This document shows, one piece after another, positions 51,054 through 61,325 of a stretch of 64,000 nt of DNA. Within the stretch, counting starts at the first letter, position 1. The number at the start of each line of letters is the position of its first letter. The position numbers were made by a program, and so were the translations under genes. This DNA comes from Amycolatopsis tolypomycina (lineage in GTDB: Bacteria; Actinomycetota; Actinomycetes; Mycobacteriales; Pseudonocardiaceae): NCBI RefSeq assembly GCF_900105945.1, contig NZ_FNSO01000002.1:372001-436000 (forward strand). The letters run 5' to 3'. Below the pieces are notes generated by a model. The model was not told the origin of the DNA. It made no database searches and was given only the letters and a program-made list of their open reading frames with translations.

Positions 51054-52325
51054 ATGACCGAACCGCTCGGCGCGCGGATCCGGCGGCTGCGCACCGGCCG
51101 CGGCTGGACCCAGCGCGAGCTGGCCGAGCCGGGCTACGACCGGGGCTTCCTGGCGAAGGTCGAGACCGGCAGCCGCCCGCCGTCGGAGGAGATGCTGGCC
51201 TACCTGGCGGGACGGCTCGGGCTGACCGTCGACGAGCTGCGGTTCGGCCGGCCGCCCGGCGTCGCCGACGAGCTGCGCGCGGCGCTGGACGAGGGCTACC
51301 GCGACCTGGAGCAGGGCCGGACCGCCACGGCGGAGGAGCGGTTCGCCGCCGTGGGCAAGGAGGCGGCGGGCTACCACCTCGGCGACGTCGAGTGCTACGC
51401 GCGGTTCTGCCAGGCCGAGGTGAAGTGGCAGCTCTTCGACGTCTCGGGGGCGCAGCGGGCGCTGGAGCACGCGGACGAGCTGGCCGGCTCGGCGCCGCCG
51501 TGGCTGCGGGCGATGATCGTGCACCGGTGGGCGGGCTGCCGGTTCCAGAGCGGCGACCCGGGCCCGGCGATCGCGCGGATCGAGGCCGAGCTGGCGGCCG
51601 GACCGGCCGACCCGGATGCCGAGTTGTGCCTGCTCACGGCGTTGATCCACCCGCTGATGGAGATGGGCGGCCTGCACCGGGCCCGTCGCGCGGCCGAGGA
51701 CGGGCGGCGGCTGGCGCGGGCGGCGACGCGGCCGGACTTCGTCGCGCGCTTCCACCGGCAGGCGTCGCAGGTGTGGCAGGCGACGGGGCACGCGGACCGG
51801 GCCGACGAGGACCTGACCGAGGCGTGCCGGCTGTTCGCTTCGGTGGGGTTCGACCGGGACGCGGCCCGCTGCCGCTGGGCCCGCGGCTACCTGCTGCGGC
51901 GGCTGGGGCGGCTCGACGAGGCCCGCGCGGAGCTGACGGCGGCCCGCGACCAGCTGCGGGCGATCGGCGCGGAGGAGGGCTTCGCCGGGGCGACGCTCGA
52001 ACTGGCCGAGGTCCGGCTCCGGCAGGGAGCGCCCGCCGAAGCCGCGTCGCTCGTCGCCGAAGTCCGGGAACTGCTGTCCCGCGACGTCGAGTCGCTGGGC
52101 GAGGCGACGAGCCTGCTGGGCCAGGTCGCCCGGGCGCGCGGCGACCTGGAGGCGGCGACCCGGCTGCTGCGCGAGGCCTTCGAGATCCAGACGGGGGCAT
52201 CGCTGCACGGCGCGGCGGTGTCGACGGCCCTGCGGCTCGGCGACGCGCTCCGACAACGTGGTCATCTCGACGCGGCCGTCGAGGCGTACCGCCGCGGCCT
52301 CGACTCGGCGGCCGGCGCCGTGTAG
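51054..52325 (+). CDS. XRE regulator with C-terminal TPR-like repeats (cassette 1)
   Basis: The 423-residue protein has an N-terminal HTH_3 domain (IRRLRTGRGWTQRELAEPGY, then DRGFLAKVETGSRPPSEEML, about residues 8-65). Roughly 350 residues of helical TPR-like repeats follow (for example RQASQVWQATGHADRADEDL, ARGDLEAATRLLREAFEIQT). The fold recalls peptide-sensing regulators such as those of the RRNPP type. It lies upstream of an M4 protease gene, and the same pairing recurs at 54.6 kb. Control of the protease is inferred. Confidence 0.85.
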   Translation: MTEPLGARIRRLRTGRGWTQRELAEPGYDRGFLAKVETGSRPPSEEMLAYLAGRLGLTVDELRFGRPPGVADELRAALDEGYRDLEQGRTATAEERFAAVGKEAAGYHLGDVECYARFCQAEVKWQLFDVSGAQRALEHADELAGSAPPWLRAMIVHRWAGCRFQSGDPGPAIARIEAELAAGPADPDAELCLLTALIHPLMEMGGLHRARRAAEDGRRLARAATRPDFVARFHRQASQVWQATGHADRADEDLTEACRLFASVGFDRDAARCRWARGYLLRRLGRLDEARAELTAARDQLRAIGAEEGFAGATLELAEVRLRQGAPAEAASLVAEVRELLSRDVESLGEATSLLGQVARARGDLEAATRLLREAFEIQTGASLHGAAVSTALRLGDALRQRGHLDAAVEAYRRGLDSAAGAV

Positions 52326-52362
52326 CGGACCAGCGGGCCCGGTGGTCCGAACCAGCGCGCTT

Positions 52363-52515
52363 TCCTACGAAAGTCTGTGAATTGGTTCAGACCAGTCTGG
52401 CACCCCGCCGCGACCTGCGGTTTTGCTTGACTGCTGCCGATCACGGGCGCGGACCGCTGCTCCGTTCGGCCCATTGACCCCCTCAGGGGCGGAACCTTTA
52501 CTCGGACGCGTCCGG
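52363..52515 (+). promoter_or_regulatory. Conserved promoter block of M4 cassette 1
   Basis: Three words are shared with the other M4 gene: TCCTACGAAAGTC (52363-52375), TCCGTTCGGCCCATTGACCCCC (positions 52461-52482), and CCTTTACTCGGACGCGTCCGG (52495-52515). The last two are exactly 34 bp apart in both copies. They lie 50-200 bp before the ATG. Confidence 0.7.
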
Positions 52516-52565
52516 CGCAATAACAGCAGTTATTCCGCGGGTCACACCCACCGGAAAGGCTCCCC

Positions 52566-54584
52566 ATGAGATCCCCACGTGGGCTGGCGGCGATCGCCGG
52601 CCTGGTCCTCACCTTCGCGGTGCCGGCGATCCCGGCCGCCGCCGCTTCCGCACCTCCCGCCGCCACCCCGCCCGAGGCGCTCGCCGCCCGCGCCGCCGAT
52701 CAGGCCGCCCTCAGCGGCGCCGACCGGCTCGCGAAGGGTGCCGGGGAGGCCTTCGTCCGCACCGGAGTCACCCCGGGTGGCGGCGGGCTCTACTTCGCCT
52801 CCTACGCACGCACGTACCACGGCCTGCCGGTGATCGGCGGGGACGCCGTGGTCGTCGCCGACGGCGCCGGGCGCGTCCGCGGCACCGAGGCCGCGCACAC
52901 CGCGCCGATCACCGTCGGCACGCACGCCGCGCTGAACGCCGAGCAGGCCGCGAAGATCGCCGCAGCCAGAGTGTCCACAGTAGACAGGACTGAGACACCC
53001 AAGCTGGTCGTGCTGGCCGGGGACGCGCCGAAGCTCGCCTACGAAGTCGTCGTCGGCGGCCGCACGAACGGCAAGCCGACCCGCCTGCACGTTTTCGTCG
53101 ACAGCGCCACGGGGAAGGTCCTCGACACGCGCGACGACGTCCGCGAAGCCGGCACCGGCAACTCCTACTACGCCGGGACGGTCTCCATCGACACCTCCGG
53201 CTCCGGCAGCTCGTACTCGATGACCGACCCCGGCCGCCGCGGGATCTCCTGCGGCCGCGAGGGCGGTTCGATCTTCACCAAGAGCACCAACACCTGGGGC
53301 ACCGGCTCCGGCACCGACCTCGAAACGGCCTGCGTCGACACGCTCTACAGCGTGCAGACCGAGTGGAAGATGCTTTCCGAGTGGCTCGGCCGCAACGGCA
53401 TCGACGGGGCGGGCGGCGGGTTCCGCGCGAGCGTCGGCCTCAACGACGTCAACGCCTACTGGGACGGCTCTTCGACGCACTTCGGGCACTCGCAGGACAA
53501 CCGCCGCCAGGCGACGCCGATGGACGTCGTCGGGCACGAGTACGGCCACGCCATCTTCCAGACCACACCGGGCGGCGCCGGCTCGGGCAACGAGAACGGC
53601 GGGCTCAACGAGTCCACCGGCGACATCTTCGGCGCGCTGACCGAGTACTACGCCAACAACCCGAAGGACACCCCGGACTTCAGCGTCGGCGAGGGCGTCA
53701 ACCTCGTCGGCCAGGGCCCGATCCGCTACATGGACAACCCGTCGAAGGTGGGCGACCCGAACTGCTACTCGGCGTCGATCCCGAGCACCGAGGTGCACGC
53801 CGCCGCGGGCCCGCAGAACCACTGGTTCTACCTCCTGTCCCAGGGCAGCGCGGCCAGCCCGACGTGCAACAACTCGACCGTCACCGGCGTCGGCATCCAG
53901 AAGGCGGGCAAGATCTTCTACAACGGCCTGCTGAAGAAGACGTCGTCGTGGAACCACCGCGCGGCCCGCAAGGCCACCCTGGAAGCCGCGATCGCGCTTT
54001 TCCCCGGTAGCTGCACCGAGTTCGCCAGCACCAAGGCCGCGTGGGACGCGGTGAGCGTGCCCGCGGTCAGCGGTGAGCCGACCTGCACCGGCCAGCCGCC
54101 GGCCGGCAACGACTACTCGCTGACGCTGTCGCCGACGTCGGCGTCCGTCCAACCCGGACAGACCGCGACCACCACGGTGACCACCCGGATCACCTCGGGC
54201 AACGCGCAGACCGTGCAGCTGGAGGCCACCGGCCTGCCCGAGGGCGCGAAGGCGACCTTCAGCCCGGCGAGCATCTCCTCCGGCGGCACCGCGACGCTGA
54301 CCATCACCACCTCGGCGACCACGCCGGAGGGCACCAGCCAGGTGACGGTCGCCGGCGACGGCACCGACGCCGACCACACCGCGCAGTTCTCGCTCACCGT
54401 CGGCACCGGCACCCCGCCGACCGGCTGCGACGGGCTCGCCGAGTGGGACGCCGCCAAGGCCTACGTGCCGAACGACGTCGTCGGGCACAACGGTCACAAG
54501 TGGACGTCGCTGTGGTATTCGACCGGCGCCGAACCGGGCGCGCCCACCTCGTGGGCCGTCTGGAGCGACGGCGGCGCGTGCTGA
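52566..54584 (+). CDS. Secreted M4 metalloprotease with Ig-like and chitin-binding domains
   Basis: The 672-residue protein has a signal peptide, an FTP/PepSY propeptide (about residues 50-195) and a thermolysin-type catalytic domain with VVGHEYGHAI (HExxH) and GGLNESTGDIFGAL (third zinc ligand Glu). An Ig-like domain (YSLTLSPTSASVQPGQTATT onward) follows, then a CBM5/12 chitin-binding module (CDGLAEWDAAKAYVPNDVVG, then HKWTSLWYSTGAEPGAP). It probably degrades proteins embedded in chitin. It follows the XRE-TPR gene and shares a promoter block with its paralogue at 56.2 kb. Confidence 0.92.
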   Translation: MRSPRGLAAIAGLVLTFAVPAIPAAAASAPPAATPPEALAARAADQAALSGADRLAKGAGEAFVRTGVTPGGGGLYFASYARTYHGLPVIGGDAVVVADGAGRVRGTEAAHTAPITVGTHAALNAEQAAKIAAARVSTVDRTETPKLVVLAGDAPKLAYEVVVGGRTNGKPTRLHVFVDSATGKVLDTRDDVREAGTGNSYYAGTVSIDTSGSGSSYSMTDPGRRGISCGREGGSIFTKSTNTWGTGSGTDLETACVDTLYSVQTEWKMLSEWLGRNGIDGAGGGFRASVGLNDVNAYWDGSSTHFGHSQDNRRQATPMDVVGHEYGHAIFQTTPGGAGSGNENGGLNESTGDIFGALTEYYANNPKDTPDFSVGEGVNLVGQGPIRYMDNPSKVGDPNCYSASIPSTEVHAAAGPQNHWFYLLSQGSAASPTCNNSTVTGVGIQKAGKIFYNGLLKKTSSWNHRAARKATLEAAIALFPGSCTEFASTKAAWDAVSVPAVSGEPTCTGQPPAGNDYSLTLSPTSASVQPGQTATTTVTTRITSGNAQTVQLEATGLPEGAKATFSPASISSGGTATLTITTSATTPEGTSQVTVAGDGTDADHTAQFSLTVGTGTPPTGCDGLAEWDAAKAYVPNDVVGHNGHKWTSLWYSTGAEPGAPTSWAVWSDGGAC

Positions 54585-54621
54585 GGCCTACCCTGGACGT
54601 CCACGGCGGAAAGGCACCCGG

Positions 54622-55887
54622 GTGAGCGAGAGCGTCGGCGAACGCCTGCGTGAGCTGCGCACCGAACGCGGCCTCACGCAGCGCGAGCTCGCCGGGCCGC
54701 AGTACTCCGCGGCGTACGTGTCGTCGGTCGAAACCGGCGCGCGGACGCCGTCGGGGGACGCCCTGCGGTTCTTCGCCCAGCAGCTCGGCATCGATCCCGA
54801 CGAGCTGCTGGGCGGCCGCTCCCCGCGGGAGCTGATCGAGCTCGACCTCGAGCTGATCGAGACGGCGGAACGGTTCCTGGCCGGCGACGCCCGGCGCGCG
54901 ACCCCGCGGATGCAGCGGATCCGGCGCCGGGCCGAGCGCCTGGACCGGCCGCGGCAGGCGGGGATCGCGCTGCTGTGGCTGGCCGGGTACTCGACCGGCG
55001 ACGTCCGCACGAAGTACGTCTCGGACGCCGAGACGGCTCTCTCGGGCGAGCCGCCGCCGGTGCGGGCGATGGTCGTGCCGCTGCGCGCGGCGGTGCTGAC
55101 CGCATGGGGCGAAGTGCAGTATTCGGTGCACCTGCTGGAAACCTGCCACGCCGAGCTGCTGCGCGACGGCTACCCGCAGCCGTCGATGCTGCTGACGCTG
55201 CGGGCCTGCCTGGCCGAGCGGCACCTGCGCCAGGGCGACCTCGAGCGGGCGGCCGAGTACGCGGAATCGGCGTTGCGGCTCACCCGGGGCAGCCCGGCGG
55301 TGCTCGCGGAACTCACCCGCAGCCACGTCGAGGTGTGCCGCAGCCACCTCGCGGCGGACCGGTTCGCCGACGCCGCCGCGTCGGTCGCCGCGGCCTACGA
55401 CCTGATGCAGGAACGGGCCCTGCACCCGGCGATGGCCTACTGCCTGCTGGCGAGGGCCCGGGTCCGCGGCCGGGCGGGTGACGCCGAAGGCGCGCTGGCC
55501 GACCTGGCCGCGGCGCGCGAGACGGCGTGGCCGGACGACGTTCCGGCGATCACGGTCGAGCTCGCCGGGGAGTACCTCGCGGCGGGCCGGCTGGAGACGG
55601 CGGCGGCGCTGCTCGACCAGATCCGCCCGGCCGTCGTGGCGGGCACGCCGCTGGCCGCCGAACTGCGGCTGCAGCTCGGGTCGCTGGCCAAGGCCCGCGG
55701 CGACGCCCGCCGCGCGGCCGAGGACCTGCGGGCCGCCGTCGACCTGGCCACCGGCCTGGGCGCGCGTGGGGTGCTCGTGCGCGCGCTGCGGCCGTTGAGC
55801 GAGCTGCTCGGCGAGACCGGGAAGCAGGCGGAGGCGGCTGACGTGCTGCGGAACGGCCTGCTCGCGCTGGGTGCGGAGGACGGGTAA
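54622..55887 (+). CDS. XRE regulator with C-terminal TPR-like repeats (cassette 2)
   Basis: The 421-residue protein matches the cassette 1 regulator in length and layout: HTH (LRELRTERGLTQRELAGPQY, AYVSSVETGARTPSGDALRF, about residues 8-62), then helical TPR-like repeats (CLAERHLRQGDLERAAEYAE, AKARGDARRAAEDLRAAVDL). GTG start with an upstream GGCGGAAAGG. It lies between the two M4 genes, 37 bp after the first, and could act on both promoters. An extracellular peptide released by the proteases is an attractive but unproven signal. Confidence 0.85.
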   Translation: MSESVGERLRELRTERGLTQRELAGPQYSAAYVSSVETGARTPSGDALRFFAQQLGIDPDELLGGRSPRELIELDLELIETAERFLAGDARRATPRMQRIRRRAERLDRPRQAGIALLWLAGYSTGDVRTKYVSDAETALSGEPPPVRAMVVPLRAAVLTAWGEVQYSVHLLETCHAELLRDGYPQPSMLLTLRACLAERHLRQGDLERAAEYAESALRLTRGSPAVLAELTRSHVEVCRSHLAADRFADAAASVAAAYDLMQERALHPAMAYCLLARARVRGRAGDAEGALADLAAARETAWPDDVPAITVELAGEYLAAGRLETAAALLDQIRPAVVAGTPLAAELRLQLGSLAKARGDARRAAEDLRAAVDLATGLGARGVLVRALRPLSELLGETGKQAEAADVLRNGLLALGAEDG

Positions 55888-56197
55888 CCGTTTTCTGAGC
55901 AGTACTAACGAATCCCGGTGATCGAGATCGACCGGCGTTCGGATGGTGTCGCCGACAATCCCTACGAAAGTCGTTCCGACGCGGAACGCGGCGAGAATGC
56001 CCTGCTGCAGCGGGGTTTGTACGAATTGATCCGAGAATCCCGAACGTTCCGTTGGTCCGTTCGGCGCATTGACGCCCAGATCGGCTGATCCTTTACTCGG
56101 ATGCGTCCGGACGCATACCTGCTGTTAGCACGCCGGACACGTCCCCCTCATTCCCCTTACCGGACCTCGATTCTGCCTTCATGGAAGGAAGACCTCG
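55888..56197 (+). promoter_or_regulatory. Promoter region of M4 cassette 2
   Basis: This 310-bp gap has no gene. It contains CCTACGAAAGTC (55961-55972), TCCGTTCGGCGCATTGACGCCC (positions 56056-56077) and CCTTTACTCGGATGCGTCCGG (56090-56110), the same three words in the same order and nearly the same spacing as upstream of the first M4 gene. The dyad TGCGTCCGGACGCA (56102-56115) is perfect. Confidence 0.7.
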
Positions 56198-58462
56198 ATG
56201 ACCCATCGTGGGTTCAGCACGGGCTTGGCGGCTGCCGCCGGGCTCGCCATGACGCTCGCGTTACCGGTGACCCCGGCGAGCGCAGCGCCCCAAGCACAGC
56301 CCGCCGCCCCGGAAGCGGCCGCCGCCCGCGCCGCCGACCAGGCGGCCGCCAGCGGTCTCGACGCCCTGCGCCGCGGCGCGGGCGAATCGTTCCAGCGCAT
56401 CGGCCTCACCCCCGGTGGCGCCGGCCTCTTCTACGGCGCCTACCAGCGCACCTACCAGGGCCTGCGGGTCGTGGGCGGGGACGCGGTCGTCGTCGCCGAC
56501 GGTGCCGGGCGCGTCCGCGGCACCAGCGCCGCGGAGACCGCGCCGATCAGCGTCGGGACGCAGGCGCTGGTCGACGCGGCCAAGGCCGCCGCCACCGCGC
56601 GCGCTCAACTGCCCACTGTGGACAGTGTGAGCACGCCGGAGAAGGTGGTGCTGGCCGGGGCGAGCCCCAAGCTGGCCTACGAGGTCGTCGTCGCCGGGCG
56701 CACCGCCACGGCGCCGAGCAACCTGCACGTGTTCGTCGACGCGGCCACCGGCGCGGTCCTCGACAAGCGGGACGACGTCCGCACGTTCGACTCCGGCGTG
56801 AAGCGGCAGGCCCAGCCCGCCACGGTGAACGTGGCCGGTACCGGCAACAGCTACTACGTCGGCAACGTCTCCATCGACACGACGCAGTCCGGCAGCACGT
56901 ACACCATGCGCGACCCCGCCCGCACCAACCTGAGCTGCGGCCGCGAAGGCGGTTCCGTCTACAGCGGCCCGGACAACAACTGGGGCAACGGCTCCGGCAC
57001 CGACCTGGAAACCGCCTGCGTCGACACGCTGTTCGGCTCCCAGACCGAGTGGAAGATGCTAGGCGACTGGCTGGGCCGCAACGGCATCAACGGCAACGGC
57101 GGCGGCTACCCGGCCTCGGTCGGCCTCTCCGACGTCAACGCCTACTGGAACGGTTCGTCGACGCACTTCGGCCACTCGCAGGACAACCAGCGCCAGGCCA
57201 CCTCGATCGACGTCGTCGCCCACGAGTACGGGCACGCCATCTTCCAGACCACCCCGGGTGGCGCGGGTTCCGGCAACGAGAACGGCGGCCTCAACGAGTC
57301 CACCGGTGACATCTTCGGCGCGCTGACCGAGGCGTACGCCAACAACGCGAAGGACACCCCGGACTACGAGGTCGGCGAGGGCGTCAACCTGGTCGGCCAG
57401 GGCCCGATCCGCTACATGTACCAGCCGTCGAAGGCCGGCGACCCGAACTGCTACTCGTCGTCGATCCCGAGCACCGAGGTGCACGCGGCGGCCGGCCCGC
57501 AGAACCACTGGTTCTACCTGCTGGCCGAGGGCTCGAACCCGGGTGGCGGCAAGCCCGCCAGCCCGACCTGCAACAGCTCGACCGTGACCGGCATCGGCAT
57601 CCAGAAGGCCGGCAAGATCTTCTACAACGGCCTGCTGAAGAAGACCTCGTCGTGGAACCACAAGGCCGCCCGCAAGGCGACCCTCGAAGCCGCGATCGCG
57701 CTCTTCCCCGGCAGCTGCGCCGAGTACAACGCGACCAAGGCCGCGTGGGACGCCGTCTCCGTCACCACGGCGACCGGTGAGCCGACCTCGTGCAGCGGCG
57801 GCGGGCCGGACTTCTCGGTCGCGCTGAACCCGGCTTCGGGTTCCGTGCAGCCGGGCGCCTCGGCGACCACGACGATCAGCACCGCGATCACCTCCGGCGC
57901 GGCGCAGTCGATCACGCTGTCCGCCTCGGGCCTGCCCGCCGGCGCGACCGCCACGTTCAACCCGGCCACCATTCAGTCCGGTGGCTCCTCGACGCTGACC
58001 ATCGCGACGTCCGCGTCGACCCCGACCGGCAGCTACCCCGTCACCATCACCGCCGACGGGGCCAGCACCGACCACACCGCGACGTACACGCTGTCCGTCG
58101 GCACCACCGGCTCGTGCGCCGCGGTGACCAACTCGACCCGCCTGAACATCCCGGACTACCCGGCGAGCGCGGTCAACAGCACCAACACCGTCTCCGGCTG
58201 TGCCCGCAACGCCTCGGGCACCACGAAGGTCGAGGTGCACATCGTCCACACCTACCGCGGTGACCTGGTCCTCGACCTCGTCGCCCCCGACGGCACGGCG
58301 TACCGGCTGAAGAACTCCAGCAGCGACTCCGCCGACAACATCGACACCACCTACACCGTCAACGCCTCCTCCGAGGCCGCCAACGGCAACTGGCAGCTCC
58401 GCATCCGCGACGTCGGCCCGGCCGACACCGGTTACCTGTCCTCCTGGACGCTGACCGTCTGA
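56198..58462 (+). CDS. Secreted M4 metalloprotease with Ig-like and P domains
   Basis: The 754-residue paralogue of the first protease has a signal peptide (MTHRGFSTGLAAAAGLAMTL), FTP/PepSY propeptide and M4 catalytic domain (VVAHEYGHAI; NESTGDIFGALTEAYANNAK). An Ig-like domain follows, then a C-terminal proprotein-convertase P domain ([20 protein letters not shown] to [11 protein letters not shown] region). The P domain replaces the chitin-binding module of the first copy. Its last 162 bp are identical to the end of the neighbouring M28 gene. It is followed by a strong terminator. Confidence 0.92.
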   Translation: MTHRGFSTGLAAAAGLAMTLALPVTPASAAPQAQPAAPEAAAARAADQAAASGLDALRRGAGESFQRIGLTPGGAGLFYGAYQRTYQGLRVVGGDAVVVADGAGRVRGTSAAETAPISVGTQALVDAAKAAATARAQLPTVDSVSTPEKVVLAGASPKLAYEVVVAGRTATAPSNLHVFVDAATGAVLDKRDDVRTFDSGVKRQAQPATVNVAGTGNSYYVGNVSIDTTQSGSTYTMRDPARTNLSCGREGGSVYSGPDNNWGNGSGTDLETACVDTLFGSQTEWKMLGDWLGRNGINGNGGGYPASVGLSDVNAYWNGSSTHFGHSQDNQRQATSIDVVAHEYGHAIFQTTPGGAGSGNENGGLNESTGDIFGALTEAYANNAKDTPDYEVGEGVNLVGQGPIRYMYQPSKAGDPNCYSSSIPSTEVHAAAGPQNHWFYLLAEGSNPGGGKPASPTCNSSTVTGIGIQKAGKIFYNGLLKKTSSWNHKAARKATLEAAIALFPGSCAEYNATKAAWDAVSVTTATGEPTSCSGGGPDFSVALNPASGSVQPGASATTTISTAITSGAAQSITLSASGLPAGATATFNPATIQSGGSSTLTIATSASTPTGSYPVTITADGASTDHTATYTLSVGTTGSCAAVTNSTRLNIPDYPASAVNSTNTVSGCARNASGTTKVEVHIVHTYRGDLVLDLVAPDGTAYRLKNSSSDSADNIDTTYTVNASSEAANGNWQLRIRDVGPADTGYLSSWTLTV

Positions 58463-60148
<1,686 letters not shown>

Positions 60149-60155
60149 CCGGCCG

Positions 60156-60188
60156 CTCGGGGGCGCCCGGTTGCCGGGCGCCCCCGAG
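60156..60188 (+). terminator. Hairpin terminator after M28 gene
   Basis: CTCGGGGGCGCCCGG (60156-60170) pairs perfectly with 60174-60188 around TTG, followed by TTGTCT. It lies 8 bp beyond the M28 stop codon and abuts the DasR-like site. Confidence 0.85.
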
Positions 60189-60202
60189 TTGTCTAGACCA
60201 CC
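60187..60202. promoter_or_regulatory. DasR-responsive element (dre) upstream of chitinase
   Basis: AGTTGTCTAGACCACC matches the Streptomyces dre consensus ACTGGTCTAGACCACT at 13 of 16 positions, including all of GTCTAGACCAC. It lies about 85 bp before the chitinase start. This predicts repression by the GntR-type regulator DasR and induction by glucosamine-6-phosphate. Confidence 0.75.
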
Positions 60203-60287
60203 CGTTCGTAGGTAGTCACCGGTTCCCCATGGCGCTTATGTTGGGCGGACACGCCGCGTTCGCCCCTCAACGACGATGGGAGCCGGT

Positions 60288-61325
60288 ATGTCCGGTCGCT
60301 TGTGCGCAACCCTGCTGGCCACGGTGCTGGCCCTGTTCGTCCCGGTCCCCGCGCAGGGGGCGGTGCAGGCGGACACGTGCGCGGTGAAGTCGCGGCCCGC
60401 CGGCAAGGTCCTCCAGGGCTACTGGGAGAACTGGGACGGCGCCGCGAACGGCGTCCACCCCGGCATGGGCTGGATCCCGATCACCGACAGCAGGATGGCC
60501 CAGCACGGCTACAACGTCGTCAACGCCGCCTTCCCGGTGATCCGGTCCGACGGGACCGTGTTGTGGGAGAACGGGATGGACGCCGGCGTGAAGGTGTCGA
60601 CGCCCGCCGAGATGTGCGCGGCGAAGGCCGCGGGCGCGACGATCCTGCTGTCCATCGGCGGCGCGGCCGCCGGGATCGACCTCTCGTCGTCGGCGGTGGC
60701 CGACCGGTTCGTCGCCACGGTCGTGCCCATTCTGAAGCAGTACAACTTCGACGGGATCGACATCGACATCGAGACCGGGCTGACGAACAGCGGCAACATC
60801 AAGACGCTCTCGGCGTCACAGAGCAACCTGATCCGGATCATCGACGGCGTGCTCGCGCAGATGCCGTCGAACTTCGGCCTCACGATGGCGCCGGAGACCG
60901 CGTACGTGACCGGCGGCAGCGTCGCCTACGGCTCGATCTGGGGCGCGTACCTGCCGATCATCAAGAAGTACGCGGACAACGGCCGGCTGTGGTGGCTGAA
61001 CATGCAGTACTACAACGGCTCGATGTACGGCTGCTCCGGCGACTCGTACCAGGCCGGAACCGTGCAGGGCTTCACCGTGCAGACGCAGTGCCTGAACAAC
61101 GGCCTGGTCGTGCAGGGCACGACGATCCGGGTGCCCTACGACAAGCAGGTCCCCGGCCTCCCCGCCCAGCCGGGCGCGGGCGGCGGGTACATGTCGCCGA
61201 GCCTGGTTTCCCAGGCGTGGCGCTCGGTTCCGGGCCTCAAGGGCCTGATGGACTGGTCGATCAACTGGGACGGCTCGAAGGGCTGGACGTTCGGCAACAA
61301 CGTCAAGGCGCTTCAGGGCCGCTGA
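60288..61325 (+). CDS. Secreted GH18 chitinase
   Basis: The 345-residue protein has a signal peptide (MSGRLCATLLATVLALFVPV, cleavage near AQG) and a single GH18 TIM barrel. The catalytic motif is FDGIDIDIETG (DxxDxDxE) near residue 155; other landmarks are ILLSIGGAAAG, MAPETAYV, and LMDWSINWDG. It cleaves chitin with retention. The ATG at 60288 has GGGAGCC upstream; the ATG at 60276 would lose it. No chitin-binding domain is attached. A DasR-like site precedes it. The end overlaps the convergent NADAR gene by 13 bp. Confidence 0.93.
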   Translation: MSGRLCATLLATVLALFVPVPAQGAVQADTCAVKSRPAGKVLQGYWENWDGAANGVHPGMGWIPITDSRMAQHGYNVVNAAFPVIRSDGTVLWENGMDAGVKVSTPAEMCAAKAAGATILLSIGGAAAGIDLSSSAVADRFVATVVPILKQYNFDGIDIDIETGLTNSGNIKTLSASQSNLIRIIDGVLAQMPSNFGLTMAPETAYVTGGSVAYGSIWGAYLPIIKKYADNGRLWWLNMQYYNGSMYGCSGDSYQAGTVQGFTVQTQCLNNGLVVQGTTIRVPYDKQVPGLPAQPGAGGGYMSPSLVSQAWRSVPGLKGLMDWSINWDGSKGWTFGNNVKALQGR

